Assembly: GCA_030645495.1 (NCBI GenBank)
Contig: JAUSLV010000011.1
Coordinates: 62,001 to 126,000 of the forward strand
Reading direction: 5' to 3'
Origin: Actinomycetota bacterium
Lineage (GTDB): Bacteria; Actinomycetota; Acidimicrobiia; Acidimicrobiales; Ilumatobacteraceae
DNA length: 64,000 bases
The notes below the pieces were generated by a model, which worked only from the letters and a program-made list of their open reading frames with translations, did no database searches and was not told the DNA's origin. Shown here piece after piece: positions 44,164 to 53,064 of the stretch. A program made the position numbers and the translations under genes. The stretch's first letter is position 1. Each line of letters starts with the position of its first letter.

Positions 44164-45756
44164 CTTCGCCGATGCCGTCCGTCGAGCGGTTCCGAAGCGT
44201 CCGCGCAGGTAATCGAGCTCTGGGGCGCGAAGCACGAGCAGGACTGCCACATAGCTGAGGGCCCCAACCAGGCCGCCGACGATGATCCTCACCACCGCCG
44301 CCGAGCCGGCATTGCCCCCCACCCGCTGGGCAACCACCCACACCACTTCGGCCATGACCAGCGAAGCCAGGGCCATGCGGTAGAGCGACGCGAGGGTGTC
44401 GCGGATCGGGAAGCCGCGCACCTTGTACGACAACACCTGGATGCTCCACAGCGCGGCCAGCAGGTAGGCGATGGCGAACGCCAGGCCAAGACCTAGCAGC
44501 CCATAGCGGTCGACCAGCACGACGGCGAGCACGATGTTGATGAGGTTCTCGCCGAGGTTGATGACGAACGGCGTGCGGGCGTCGTGGTGGGCGTAGAACA
44601 CGCGCAGCACGAACAGGTACACCGAGAAGCCCACGAGGCCGAGCGCGAAGCCGGCCAACGCGCGCGAGGTCTGCAGCGCGTCGGCTGCGGTGACGTTGCC
44701 GTGCTCGAAGGCGGCCCCGATGATCGGGCGGCGCAGCACGAACAGGCCGAAACCCGCAGGCATCGTGACGAGCGAGATGATGCGGATGCCCAGCGACGAC
44801 TGGCGGATCAGGCCGTCACGGTCGCGGCGGATGATGGCGCTGGTCATCTCGGGAAGGAACGTGGTGGCGATCGATACGGCCAGCAGGCCGTGCGGCAGCA
44901 CGAACCACAGGTAGGCCCGCGAGTAGGCGAACACCGACCCGTCGCCGCCGCGCAGCAGGTTACGGATCACCACGACGGCGACTTGGTTGGCGAGCACGTA
45001 GCCCAGCGCCCAACCGGACAAGGTGCGCAGCTTCAACACGGCCGGGTGGCGGAACTGTGGCCGGAACTTCAACCGCACACCGGCAGCGCTGAGCGCCGGC
45101 AGCAGCGCGATGGCCATCACCGCGATGCCGATCGTGGCACCGCCGCCGAGGATCCACTGCAGCTTGCCGTTGTCGAGCGCGTCCTGCAGCGTGGGCACCT
45201 GGTGATCGGTGGTACCCGGCACCAGCAGAAGCGACAGGATGATCACCAGGTTCGACAGCGCCGGCACCCACGCGGCGGCGAAGTAGCGGCGCCGCGCGTG
45301 CAACAACGCCGAGGCGAGCGCGTTGATGCCGTAGAAGAAGATCTGCACCAGGAAGATGCGGGCCAGCAGTGTGCCCACCGCGCGGTACTGGCCAGCGTCG
45401 ACGGCTGCCGAGGTGAGCAACGAGTACATCCGGAACACCAGGGGAGCGGCAACGACGGCGGCGGCCGTCACCGCGGCCATCATCACCAGCGACACGCTGA
45501 CGACGGCGCTGGTGCCCTCGTGGTCGCGCTCCTCGTGCAGTCGGGTGAACAGAGGTACGAGGCTGCTGCTGAGCACGCCGCCGATCAGCAGCTCGTAGAT
45601 CATGTTCGGCGTGCCGTTGGCGACTTCGTAGGCATCGGCGAGCGCGCTGGGGCTGCCCAGCACGGCGCCGAGCACAGCGACGCGGACGACGCCGGTGATC
45701 CGCGACATCGCCGTGCCGGTGGCGACAGCGAGATTCGACTTCAGCAGGTTGCTCAC
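44161..45756 (-). CDS. murJ: MurJ (MviN) lipid II flippase
   Basis: A 531-residue membrane protein with about fourteen hydrophobic helices. The N-terminus reads SNLLKSNLAVATGTAMSRITGVVRVAVL, then LADAYEVANGTPNMIYELLIGGVLSSSLVPLF, the conserved first-helix and cavity region of MurJ/MOP flippases. ALHARRRYFAAAWVPAL and VFYAHHDARTPFVINL are further family segments. It moves lipid II across the cytoplasmic membrane for peptidoglycan assembly. The GTG start overlaps the upstream gene's stop (GTGA), showing translational coupling to the coiled-coil protein. Confidence 0.93.
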   Translation of the reverse strand: MSNLLKSNLAVATGTAMSRITGVVRVAVLGAVLGSPSALADAYEVANGTPNMIYELLIGGVLSSSLVPLFTRLHEERDHEGTSAVVSVSLVMMAAVTAAAVVAAPLVFRMYSLLTSAAVDAGQYRAVGTLLARIFLVQIFFYGINALASALLHARRRYFAAAWVPALSNLVIILSLLLVPGTTDHQVPTLQDALDNGKLQWILGGGATIGIAVMAIALLPALSAAGVRLKFRPQFRHPAVLKLRTLSGWALGYVLANQVAVVVIRNLLRGGDGSVFAYSRAYLWFVLPHGLLAVSIATTFLPEMTSAIIRRDRDGLIRQSSLGIRIISLVTMPAGFGLFVLRRPIIGAAFEHGNVTAADALQTSRALAGFALGLVGFSVYLFVLRVFYAHHDARTPFVINLGENLINIVLAVVLVDRYGLLGLGLAFAIAYLLAALWSIQVLSYKVRGFPIRDTLASLYRMALASLVMAEVVWVVAQRVGGNAGSAAVVRIIVGGLVGALSYVAVLLVLRAPELDYLRGRFGTARRTASAK

Positions 45757-46358
45757 GGCGAGCTGGCGGACCGACCGGTGTGGTTCACGTCGTTGATCGC
45801 CAGGCGGAGCGCCTCGAGCTGGGTGACCACGTCGTCGACGGCGGTGCCCAGGACATCGGTGTCGTCGGACCCGACGCTCACCTCGGCGGCCTGGGCGACG
45901 AGTTCGCCCATGCGGGTGGTGAGCAGCCGCAGGCGCGCATCGGTGTCGTCGCGAGTGCTGCGCAACCGGCTGGCGGAGTCGAGCTGGGCCTGCAGCGAGG
46001 CCTTGGTCTCGGCATCGGTGGTGTGCTCGGCGCGGGCGGTGAGCGCAGGCGTGTTCAGCGCGGACAACGCCTCGTCGAGTTCGTCGCCGCGCTGGGCGAT
46101 CTCCCAGATCTCGGTGACGGCGTGCTGCACCTGGCGCTCGACGGTGTCGAGCCGGTCGCGCAAGGGGCCGGGATCGGTGGCACGCACGAGCTCGCGGTAC
46201 GTGCGTTGTGCGGCGAGAGCCGCGGCGACGTGGCGGCGCCACCGCTCGCTGATCGTGAACGGATCGATGACGGGCTGGCGCGGCGCACGGCGGCGCAACA
46301 ACACGACGGCTGCGGCGACAGCCGCGAGCACCACGACGCCGACCAGCACGGGGACCAT
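45753..46358 (-). CDS. Membrane-anchored coiled-coil protein, unknown function (201 aa)
   Basis: One N-terminal transmembrane helix (about residues 3-20, VLVGVVVLAAVAAAVVLL) and a basic stop-transfer (RRRAPRQ) lead into a cytoplasmic domain of long helices. Segments such as DTVERQVQHAVTEIWEIAQRGDELDEALSAL and SLQAQLDSASRLRSTRDDTDARLRLLTTRMGEL have heptad-like spacing. I do not recognise a named family. The stop overlaps the murJ start, suggesting a partner in envelope synthesis. The ATG at 46358 lies 6 nt after a TACCCT -10 box. Confidence 0.7.
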   Translation of the reverse strand: MVPVLVGVVVLAAVAAAVVLLRRRAPRQPVIDPFTISERWRRHVAAALAAQRTYRELVRATDPGPLRDRLDTVERQVQHAVTEIWEIAQRGDELDEALSALNTPALTARAEHTTDAETKASLQAQLDSASRLRSTRDDTDARLRLLTTRMGELVAQAAEVSVGSDDTDVLGTAVDDVVTQLEALRLAINDVNHTGRSASSP

Positions 46359-46364
46359 TCCCAG

Positions 46365-46370
46365 AGGGTA
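46365..46370 (-). promoter_or_regulatory. -10 box TACCCT, leaderless start of the coiled-coil gene
   Basis: On the minus strand TACCCT ends 6 nt before the ATG at 46358. It would drive the coiled-coil, murJ and pspA-like genes independently of the AAA gene. Confidence 0.5.
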
Positions 46371-46378
46371 TCGCAGGG

Positions 46379-47785
46379 CTATGCGTCGACGGGGGCGATG
46401 TCGTCGCCCGTCAGCGTCGTGAGCTGCTCGTTCGACGGATCGTGAAGGGGAGCGACACGTTCGGCCTGATGCGCGACGGCAGTCTCGAACAGGTTGCGCA
46501 CGTAGCGGGCGTTCCCGAACCCTCGCGTGCGCGGTTCGGCGGCGATGAAGTGGCGCACCTTCGCGAGCGCGTCGTCGCTGAGGTGGTAGCTGTTCTTCTC
46601 GCCCAGCTTGACGAAGATCGACAACAGCTCGTCGTCGGTGTAGTCGGGGAAGCTGACGGTGCGGGTGAAGCGGCTCTTCAGGCCAGGGTTGGCGTCGATG
46701 AAGTCGGCCATCTCGTCGGGATATCCGGCGGCAACGATGGCGACGTCGTCGCGGTGATCCTCCATGAACTTCACCAGCGTGTCGATCGCCTCACGTCCGA
46801 AGTCGTCGTCGCCGCCGCGGGCAAGCGCGTAGGCCTCGTCGATCAGCAGCATGCCGCCGAGCGACGCTTCCAGCGCGGCCTGCGTCTTGAGTGCCGTCTG
46901 GCCGACGTATCCGGCGACGAGCTTGGAACGGTCGGTTTCCACGAGATGGCCCTTTGTAACGACGCCGACCGAGCGATAGACCTGCGACAACAGGCGGGCG
47001 ACGGTGGTCTTGCCCGTGCCGGGGTTGCCGGTGAACACCAGATGGTGGCTGGTCTCGATCACGGGCAACCCGCGCTCGGCGCGCAACTGCTGCACCTGCA
47101 GCAGGCTGCTGAGCCGGCGCACCTCCGCCTTCACACTCAACAAGCCGACGAGGTCGTCGAGTTCGGCCAGCAACTCGGCGATCGAGCGGGCCGGTGCCTG
47201 CTGCACCTCGGCAGCCGCTGCGGGCTCCTTGACCACAGCCGACGCGACAGCGGGCGGCGAGCCGCTGGCGCTGGTGCCAGCCACCGGACGGCCGGGCCGC
47301 GGGACGGCGAGCGCGTCGAAGTGACGCAGCATCATCGAGCGGAACTCGTCGATCGCCACGAGCTCGTCGCCGGAGGGCACGAGGTCGATCGCGGCTGCCA
47401 CGTGGGCCAGGCGCAAGGCAGCGTCGTAATGGCGATGCGAGCGGCGAGTGCCGTGCTTGGCATCGGCGCTGGCCAACAGGTCGAGCATCACGCTGGGGGT
47501 GCCGAGGGCGTCGCGCTTGCCGGCGAACAGGTTCATCTCGCGGGCGGCCGCGGTGGACACGGTGAGCGGGGGGTCGAGCAGCGGACCGAGCACGTCGAGG
47601 TACGCATCCAGTTCGCCGTCGGTGCAGCGACCGTCGGACGACATCACGCCGGCGACGATGTTGGCCGCCTCGGCGGCTGCCTCACGCAGAAAGCTGCTTG
47701 CCGGCCGATTGCTGAGCGCGGCGAGTTCCTCGGTGACAGCACCGATGAACGCGCTGGTGCTGTCGGCGAGCGCCGAACGGGTCAC
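46379..47785 (-). CDS. AAA ATPase of the CbbX/EccA (SpoVK) type with helical N-domain
   Basis: A 468-residue protein. Residues about 1-160 form a helical domain with two repeats around SSDGRCTDGELDAYLDVL and VPSGDELVAIDEFRSMML, weakly like a TerB fold. A Pro/Ala-rich linker follows. The AAA domain (about 205-460) starts LDDLVGLLSVKAEVRRLSSLLQ and has Walker A VFTGNPGTGKTTVARLL, Walker B GGMLLIDEAYALARG and an arginine-finger segment GFGNARYVRNLFE. This is the CbbX/CfxQ subtype, also used by EccA of type VII secretion. Here the N-domain is not TPR-like. The GTG overlaps the subtilase stop (GTGA), so translation is coupled. Its target is unknown. Confidence 0.85.
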   Translation of the reverse strand: MTRSALADSTSAFIGAVTEELAALSNRPASSFLREAAAEAANIVAGVMSSDGRCTDGELDAYLDVLGPLLDPPLTVSTAAAREMNLFAGKRDALGTPSVMLDLLASADAKHGTRRSHRHYDAALRLAHVAAAIDLVPSGDELVAIDEFRSMMLRHFDALAVPRPGRPVAGTSASGSPPAVASAVVKEPAAAAEVQQAPARSIAELLAELDDLVGLLSVKAEVRRLSSLLQVQQLRAERGLPVIETSHHLVFTGNPGTGKTTVARLLSQVYRSVGVVTKGHLVETDRSKLVAGYVGQTALKTQAALEASLGGMLLIDEAYALARGGDDDFGREAIDTLVKFMEDHRDDVAIVAAGYPDEMADFIDANPGLKSRFTRTVSFPDYTDDELLSIFVKLGEKNSYHLSDDALAKVRHFIAAEPRTRGFGNARYVRNLFETAVAHQAERVAPLHDPSNEQLTTLTGDDIAPVDA

Positions 47786-50700
47786 GCGGGGCGCCTGGGG
47801 CGGCTGACCAGGATCGGCACGGTGTCGGCCTCGGTGGCGCCGCTGGCGTCGTCGAGCGCCACCACCAGCCAGCCGAGCGCTCCTTGGGTGCGCACCGCCA
47901 CCATGTCGACCGTGGTGGGCAGCACCGCCGTCTCGCCGGGCGCGAGGCCGAACGGGTCGAACAGGGCGTTGTTGACGGCGGGGTTCAGCGGGTCGAAGTG
48001 GCCGAGGCCAGTGGTGTCGGAGCTCACGGTGGCAACCACCGAGTCGCCGAACACGGTGAAGTGGTACGGGCCGTCGCCCAGCTCCGTCAGGAGCGCCGGG
48101 AGCAGGATGGTCGAGCCGTTGTAGGGGGCGAAGGCGCGGAAGCCGCTGAGCGACGGGCCTCCGTTGTGCGGGAACAGGTACGCGGACAGCAGGCCGTCGG
48201 GATCGCCGGTCGTGAGCAAGCCGTTGTCGGCGGCCACGAGGTCGAACTCGGGTGTCGCGGTGCCACCCGTGTCGATCTGGATCTCGAAGTAGTTCACACC
48301 CATCGTGGCGTACGTGTCGGCCAGGCTGATCGCGAACACGACGATGTCGAGCCCGCAGTCGATGGCCGGGCAGTACTGCACACCGACTTCGCGGATGTCG
48401 GGCGTCTCTGCCGCCGGTGCGTCGGTGGGCGAGTCGGTGATCGCCCACTGGTACACGTCGTAGAAACCCTCGTGTGCCCCGGCGTTGGTGAGCTCGAGCC
48501 GGTCGGGAACGTGCACCAACCCGTCGGTGCGAATCGACGTGGGCGCGGCGGCGTGCACGCTGGACGCGCCGTAGGGCACCAGCAGCAGTGGCACCGAGAG
48601 CGTGAACACGCCGGGGCCGACCGTGGTGGGCGTGGCACTGACGAGGCCGTTGATCGAGCTGAGCACACCCTCGAGTTCGGTCTGCACACTGGGCAGGTTG
48701 GTGGGGTCGCTGATCGCGATGGTGACGGTGACCTCGGCAGTGCCGGGGCCCGACACCGTGGCGGCCGGCACGGTGACCGAGTTCGAGTCGAACGTGATCG
48801 CCAGCGCAGCACCCAGGCCGAGGTCGTCGACCGCGGCAGCCATGTCGTAGGTGATCGCGCCGGCCGAGTGGTTGACGAGCGTGAACGTGCGGCTGCCCTC
48901 GTACGCGCCGCTGAGTTCGACGAACTCGAAGGCCAGGCTGTTCAACCCGTCGGACGTGGTGACCGTGGCGACGGTGTCGACCGCCGACGGCGCATGGATG
49001 ACACCGGTGCCGCCACGGACGACATCCAGGCCGAGCACCGCGCCGGGCGCGGCGGTGTTCATCAGCGCACCCTTCAGCTCGGCCGGGGTCCAGCCCGGGT
49101 GGGCCTGCACCACGAGTGCGGCGACACCGGCCGTGTGGGGCGCGGCCATCGAGGTGCCCGACAGCAGCAGCGAACCGGTGCCGCTACCGACATCGGCCGA
49201 GCGAATGTTGACACCCGGAGCGCTGACGTCGGGTTTCGGCGAGTTGTCGGAGCGGGGGCCGTTCGAGGTGAACGAGGCGTAGCGCCCGTACGCCGGGATC
49301 ACCAGCGGGCCGCCGTCGAGCGTGAGGGTGACGCCGCTCGCGCGCAGCGTGGGTACCGCCGGATCGTCCTCATCGACGCCGACGAACGGGATCGAGACAC
49401 CCACGATCGGGCCTTCCATCGGTGGGAACCCGGGCTCGTTGTTGACGAACACCACTGCGAGCGCGCCGGCGGCATCGGCCAACGTCGCCCGATCGACGCG
49501 GGCGCACGTGGCGCCGCGGTCGGCGACCACGATCTTGCCGCTCGCGCCGACGTAGCTGCTGGCCACGCAGCCGAAGCCCACGTAGAACGTGTCGCCACTG
49601 ATCGGACCGCTGGCGACGAAGTCGTGTTCGTTCGAGTTCTGGGCAGTAACGGTGACGCCGCCGGTGATCGCCACGCCAGGGACGATCGAGGTGTCGACGG
49701 CAGCGACGGAGAGGGCGCGGTCGGCGGTGGACGGACCGCCCACGAGGTACGGGTTGGCGCCGGAGTTGCCCGCCGACACGACGGGCAGCACGCCGGCGAT
49801 CGCGGCGTTGTTGAGCGCCACGGCCAGCGGGTCGTCGGGCGTGCCCCACGTGCTGCCCAGCGACATGTTCAGCACGTCGACACCGTCGGCGACCGCCTGG
49901 GCGATGGCCGCGAGGACCACGGTGTCGCTGGCACCACCATCGCAGCCGAACACCTTGTACATCCGGATGGTGGCCTCGGGTGCCGAACCGGGAGCGACCT
50001 CGAACGACGTGGCGCCGACCGTGGCCGCGTCGTACGGCCCGGCGAACGTGTCACCGTTGGTGAGCACCCCTGCGCCGGCGGCGGTGCCCGCGACATGGGT
50101 GCCGTGCACCCAGCAGGCCAGCGGGTCGGGATCTGGCGCAGGGCAATAGGGGTCGGTGTCGCCAGGGGCGAGCGAGCCACAATCGATCGGTAGCGATGAT
50201 GGGTCGTACGCGTCGCCGACGAAGTCGTAGCCGCCGATCACCTTGGCCGTGGGGAACGTGCTGACGCTGATCGTGAGGCCGTCGTCGGCGCTGAAGTCGG
50301 CGGGGTTGCCCGAGCCACCGAAATCGGCGTGGTAGTAGTCGATGCCGTCGTCGATGATGCCGATCGTGATGCCGGCGCCGGTGTAACCGCCGACGCTGTC
50401 CCACACGTCGTCGGCGCCGGTGAACGCGTTCGACGCGCCGTTGTCGCGCTGGATCAGACGCGACAGATGCACCTGGCTGACGCCGGGCACGGCACGCAGT
50501 TGCGGCAGGTCGCGCACCCGCACGTCGACGGTGACCGCGTTCAGCACGTTGGTGATCTGGGCGCGCACCGTTGCGCCGGCGGCGCGCAACCCCGGCACCG
50601 TGCGCGCCTGGGCGGCGGCGACGGTGCGTTCCGTGGCCGCGGCATCGAACACCCGGTTGGTGCGGATCGAGCGGGCGCGAGCGGAGAGCACAGAATCGCC

Positions 50701-50970
50701 GGTGAGCACCACGGTGGCGGACACGATCGCGTCGGGGTCGTCGGGCGGCGTCGCCCCGCTGAGGCGTGTGACCTGCTGGTTCGCCATCATCTCGAAACGG
50801 CCGAGCTGGCCACCACCCTCGGCCCGTGCGACAGTGCCGCCGGAGGTGCCGGTGTGCGCGTCGACGCCGCCGGCGAGTGTCAGGAAGCCGACGAGAACCA
50901 TGCCCGCGACGACCGATCGCCCGGTACCCGTTGAACGCTCGATGGCGGTGCAACCTCCTGTTGTGACCAC
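47782..50970 (-). CDS. Secreted S8-family (subtilisin-like) serine protease with PA domain
   Basis: A protein of about 1062 residues. A signal peptide is visible (hydrophobic VVAGMVLVGFLTLAGG then VDA before HTG). An inhibitor-like propeptide precedes the protease: Asp207 in IGIIDDGIDYYHADF, His292 in CWVHGTHVAGTAAG, Ser607 in LLLSGTSMAAPHTAGV. A PA insertion spans about 440-530 (SSYVGASGKIVVADRG). The C-terminal 400 residues are beta-rich and Thr/Val-rich, probably Fn3-like, with no anchor helix, so it is secreted. GTG at 50970 is a conventional start, but a strong AGGAGG precedes an in-frame ATC at 50943. It is the first gene of the minus-strand subtilase-AAA pair and diverges from the MoxR gene across 121 bp. 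Confidence 0.88.
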   Translation of the reverse strand: MVTTGGCTAIERSTGTGRSVVAGMVLVGFLTLAGGVDAHTGTSGGTVARAEGGGQLGRFEMMANQQVTRLSGATPPDDPDAIVSATVVLTGDSVLSARARSIRTNRVFDAAATERTVAAAQARTVPGLRAAGATVRAQITNVLNAVTVDVRVRDLPQLRAVPGVSQVHLSRLIQRDNGASNAFTGADDVWDSVGGYTGAGITIGIIDDGIDYYHADFGGSGNPADFSADDGLTISVSTFPTAKVIGGYDFVGDAYDPSSLPIDCGSLAPGDTDPYCPAPDPDPLACWVHGTHVAGTAAGAGVLTNGDTFAGPYDAATVGATSFEVAPGSAPEATIRMYKVFGCDGGASDTVVLAAIAQAVADGVDVLNMSLGSTWGTPDDPLAVALNNAAIAGVLPVVSAGNSGANPYLVGGPSTADRALSVAAVDTSIVPGVAITGGVTVTAQNSNEHDFVASGPISGDTFYVGFGCVASSYVGASGKIVVADRGATCARVDRATLADAAGALAVVFVNNEPGFPPMEGPIVGVSIPFVGVDEDDPAVPTLRASGVTLTLDGGPLVIPAYGRYASFTSNGPRSDNSPKPDVSAPGVNIRSADVGSGTGSLLLSGTSMAAPHTAGVAALVVQAHPGWTPAELKGALMNTAAPGAVLGLDVVRGGTGVIHAPSAVDTVATVTTSDGLNSLAFEFVELSGAYEGSRTFTLVNHSAGAITYDMAAAVDDLGLGAALAITFDSNSVTVPAATVSGPGTAEVTVTIAISDPTNLPSVQTELEGVLSSINGLVSATPTTVGPGVFTLSVPLLLVPYGASSVHAAAPTSIRTDGLVHVPDRLELTNAGAHEGFYDVYQWAITDSPTDAPAAETPDIREVGVQYCPAIDCGLDIVVFAISLADTYATMGVNYFEIQIDTGGTATPEFDLVAADNGLLTTGDPDGLLSAYLFPHNGGPSLSGFRAFAPYNGSTILLPALLTELGDGPYHFTVFGDSVVATVSSDTTGLGHFDPLNPAVNNALFDPFGLAPGETAVLPTTVDMVAVRTQGALGWLVVALDDASGATEADTVPILVSRPRRPA

Positions 50971-51078
50971 GCGGCCTGCCTGAGCACCGACGATAGACGA
51001 CCGTGCGCCCGTGCGGGGAGCGTCTCCGCCTCGAAACGTGTCCAGTCGCTCGATTGACCTGCAGGTCAACATCGCCAG

Positions 51079-51084
51079 TAGGGT
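51079..51084 (+). promoter_or_regulatory. -10 box TAGGGT, leaderless start of the MoxR gene
   Basis: TAGGGT ends 7 nt before the ATG at 51092. It lies in the divergent gap with the subtilase gene. Confidence 0.5.
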
Positions 51085-51091
51085 GCCCCCT

Positions 51092-51958
51092 ATGGCTCAC
51101 CGTTTCGAGAGCGTTCAGCAGGTCCGCGATGGGCTGAAAGACGTCAACTACCTAGCCGACGACGGCATCGCCGGCGTCGCCTTCCTCGCCGATCGCCTCG
51201 GCAAGCCGGTCCTCGTGGAGGGCCCGGCCGGTACGGGCAAGACCCAGCTGGCCAAGAGCGTCGCCGACATGACGGGCGCCCGGCTGATCCGCCTGCAGTG
51301 CTACGAAGGCCTCGACGAGTCGAAAGCGCTCTACGAGTGGAACTACAAGAAGCAGTTGCTGCGCATCCAGGCCGACCGCGGTAGCGATTCGTGGAGCGAG
51401 ATCCACGACGACATCTTCGGCAGCGACTTCCTGCTCACCCGCCCGCTGCTCGAGGCGATCACCTCGGAAGAGCCGGTGGTGCTGCTGATCGACGAGGTCG
51501 ATCGTGTCGAGGTGGAAACCGAGGCTCTGCTGCTCGAGATCCTTTCCGAGTACCAGGTGTCGATCCCCGAGTTGGGCACGATCACCGCCAAGCAGATTCC
51601 GTTGGTGTTCCTCACCTCCAACAACACTCGCGAGCTCAGCGAGGCGCTGAAGCGGCGCTGCCTGTTCCTCCACGTCGATTACCCCGACATGGATCGCGAG
51701 AAGCAGATCGTGCTCACCAAGGTGCCCGGCGTCAGCGAGAACCTCGCCGACCAGATCGCGCGCATCGTGCGCAGCATCCGCCAGATCGATCTCAAGAAGG
51801 CACCCAGCGTCAGCGAGACGATCGACTGGGCGCGCACGCTCGTGCTGCTGGGCATCGAGCACATCGATGCGCAGCAGGCGAAAGACACGCTGCACATCCT
51901 GTTGAAGTACCAGACCGACATCGCCAAGGCAGCCAAAGAGCTGTCGGTCGACAAGTAA
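51092..51958 (+). CDS. MoxR-family AAA ATPase
   Basis: A 288-residue AAA+ protein. Walker A is LVEGPAGTGKTQLAKSVA (about residues 41-58), Walker B VVLLIDEVDRVEVETEALLLEIL, followed by the sensor 1 segment PLVFLTSNNTRELSEALKRRCLFLHVDYP. MoxR ATPases work with VWA-domain partners to insert cofactors or remodel proteins, such as the CO-dehydrogenase maturation pair CoxD/CoxE. A CoxE-like VWA gene lies 1.1 kb downstream, separated by a reversed glycosyltransferase gene. No CO-dehydrogenase structural genes are present here, so the target is unknown. Cytoplasmic. Confidence 0.92.
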   Translation: MAHRFESVQQVRDGLKDVNYLADDGIAGVAFLADRLGKPVLVEGPAGTGKTQLAKSVADMTGARLIRLQCYEGLDESKALYEWNYKKQLLRIQADRGSDSWSEIHDDIFGSDFLLTRPLLEAITSEEPVVLLIDEVDRVEVETEALLLEILSEYQVSIPELGTITAKQIPLVFLTSNNTRELSEALKRRCLFLHVDYPDMDREKQIVLTKVPGVSENLADQIARIVRSIRQIDLKKAPSVSETIDWARTLVLLGIEHIDAQQAKDTLHILLKYQTDIAKAAKELSVDK

Positions 51959-51963
51959 GTCGC

Positions 51964-52965
51964 TCAGCGGTCCCGGCGCCGGCGGTTCCAATAGCGGGCG
52001 GCGCGGCGCAGCGGACGGGTGAGCCGCCAACTGATCGACCCGGTGACCTCATCGAGTTGACGCTTCACCGCGTCCCTCTCGGCCGACAGCGCGCTCTGTG
52101 CACTCAGTAGTTGGGTTCGGTCTCGTTCAAGGCTGGCCACGTCAGCGGTGAGCGAGTGAACCTCAGCCGTGAGGGACATGTCGCGCTCCAAGCGGTGTTC
52201 GTCGTACTCGCCCAACCACCCCTCGACAGGGTGGCGGTCGGCGATCATCCGAAGCAGCGACCCGACCGGGGGAAGCAGGTGCTTGTCCACTCCGGCGTGC
52301 ACGAGTGTGGAGTTCCAGACATGGAGGAACATGGCGGACGACAGGCGCTGACCGAGTTCGTTGGCCCGAGACGGACGCAGCATGTCGACGGCTTCGGAGT
52401 AGTGAACGGGGTAGCACTCGGCCGGCGGAGCTGCGCGGTCGAAGAGCCCCAACTCCTTGAGCACATCGGTGAAGGTGCGGGGTCCGCCATCCCCCCACCG
52501 AACATCACGTCCCAACGCAACGACGCGCTCGAGGCACCTCGCGGCCACTGGGCTCCCAGCCGTGAGGCACATGGTGCCTGGCGCGACCTTCTCGTCGTCC
52601 TCCCGTGCGAAGTACTGGCCTGCGTTGTCGTCGATCTCCGAGGTCAGGCACACGACATCGGTGTCGATCCACCAACCCCCGCGATCCGTGAGCAGTTGGT
52701 ATCGGAACACGTTGGAGAATGCCGAGACCGAGCCCTTGCCGAAGCCTTCGTGCTGGTAGACGAAAACGTCGTCGTGCGGAACCACCTGTGCGGCGTCGCA
52801 CACGACGACACCGGCGGGGACCACAAGGTGTGGGTCGTACGTGTACAGGTCGACCTCGTGGCCATGGTCGAGAAAGGACTGGAGGCAGAAGCGCTCGTAC
52901 GACGTGAGCGGACCGCCGTACCAGAAGGTCTGGAAGCGACTTCTTGAGGCGGTAGGGCGTGTCAT
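51964..52965 (-). CDS. Glycosyltransferase with DxD motif and C-terminal coiled coil
   Basis: A 333-residue protein. The N-terminus (RFQTFWYGGPLTSYERFCLQSFLDHGHEVDLYTYD) is typical of capsular-sugar-type GT-A enzymes. The sugar-nucleotide DxD is in DRGGWWIDTDVVCL (about residue 98). Residues about 255-300 form a coiled coil (LTAEVHSLTADVASLERDRT), ending in SISWRLTRPLRRAARYW, a tail often seen on surface-polysaccharide enzymes. It probably transfers a sugar to a glycan at the membrane. ATG at 52965 is used; a TTG lies 7 codons earlier. It is the only gene on the minus strand between the MoxR and VWA genes, and converges on the MoxR gene across 5 bp. Confidence 0.85.
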   Translation of the reverse strand: MTRPTASRSRFQTFWYGGPLTSYERFCLQSFLDHGHEVDLYTYDPHLVVPAGVVVCDAAQVVPHDDVFVYQHEGFGKGSVSAFSNVFRYQLLTDRGGWWIDTDVVCLTSEIDDNAGQYFAREDDEKVAPGTMCLTAGSPVAARCLERVVALGRDVRWGDGGPRTFTDVLKELGLFDRAAPPAECYPVHYSEAVDMLRPSRANELGQRLSSAMFLHVWNSTLVHAGVDKHLLPPVGSLLRMIADRHPVEGWLGEYDEHRLERDMSLTAEVHSLTADVASLERDRTQLLSAQSALSAERDAVKRQLDEVTGSISWRLTRPLRRAARYWNRRRRDR

Positions 52966-53051
52966 CAATCCACTTCTCGGTAGCAATCGGATCGGCCCCT
53001 GGGGTTCGAGAACCTAGCAGAGCGGCACCGTCCTCGGCAGGGCGCGCGGGT

Positions 53052-53057
53052 TAGGCT
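53052..53057 (+). promoter_or_regulatory. -10 box TAGGCT, leaderless start of the VWA gene
   Basis: TAGGCT ends 7 nt before the ATG at 53065, in the 99-bp gap shared with the divergent glycosyltransferase. Confidence 0.55.
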
Positions 53058-53064
53058 GACCGCC

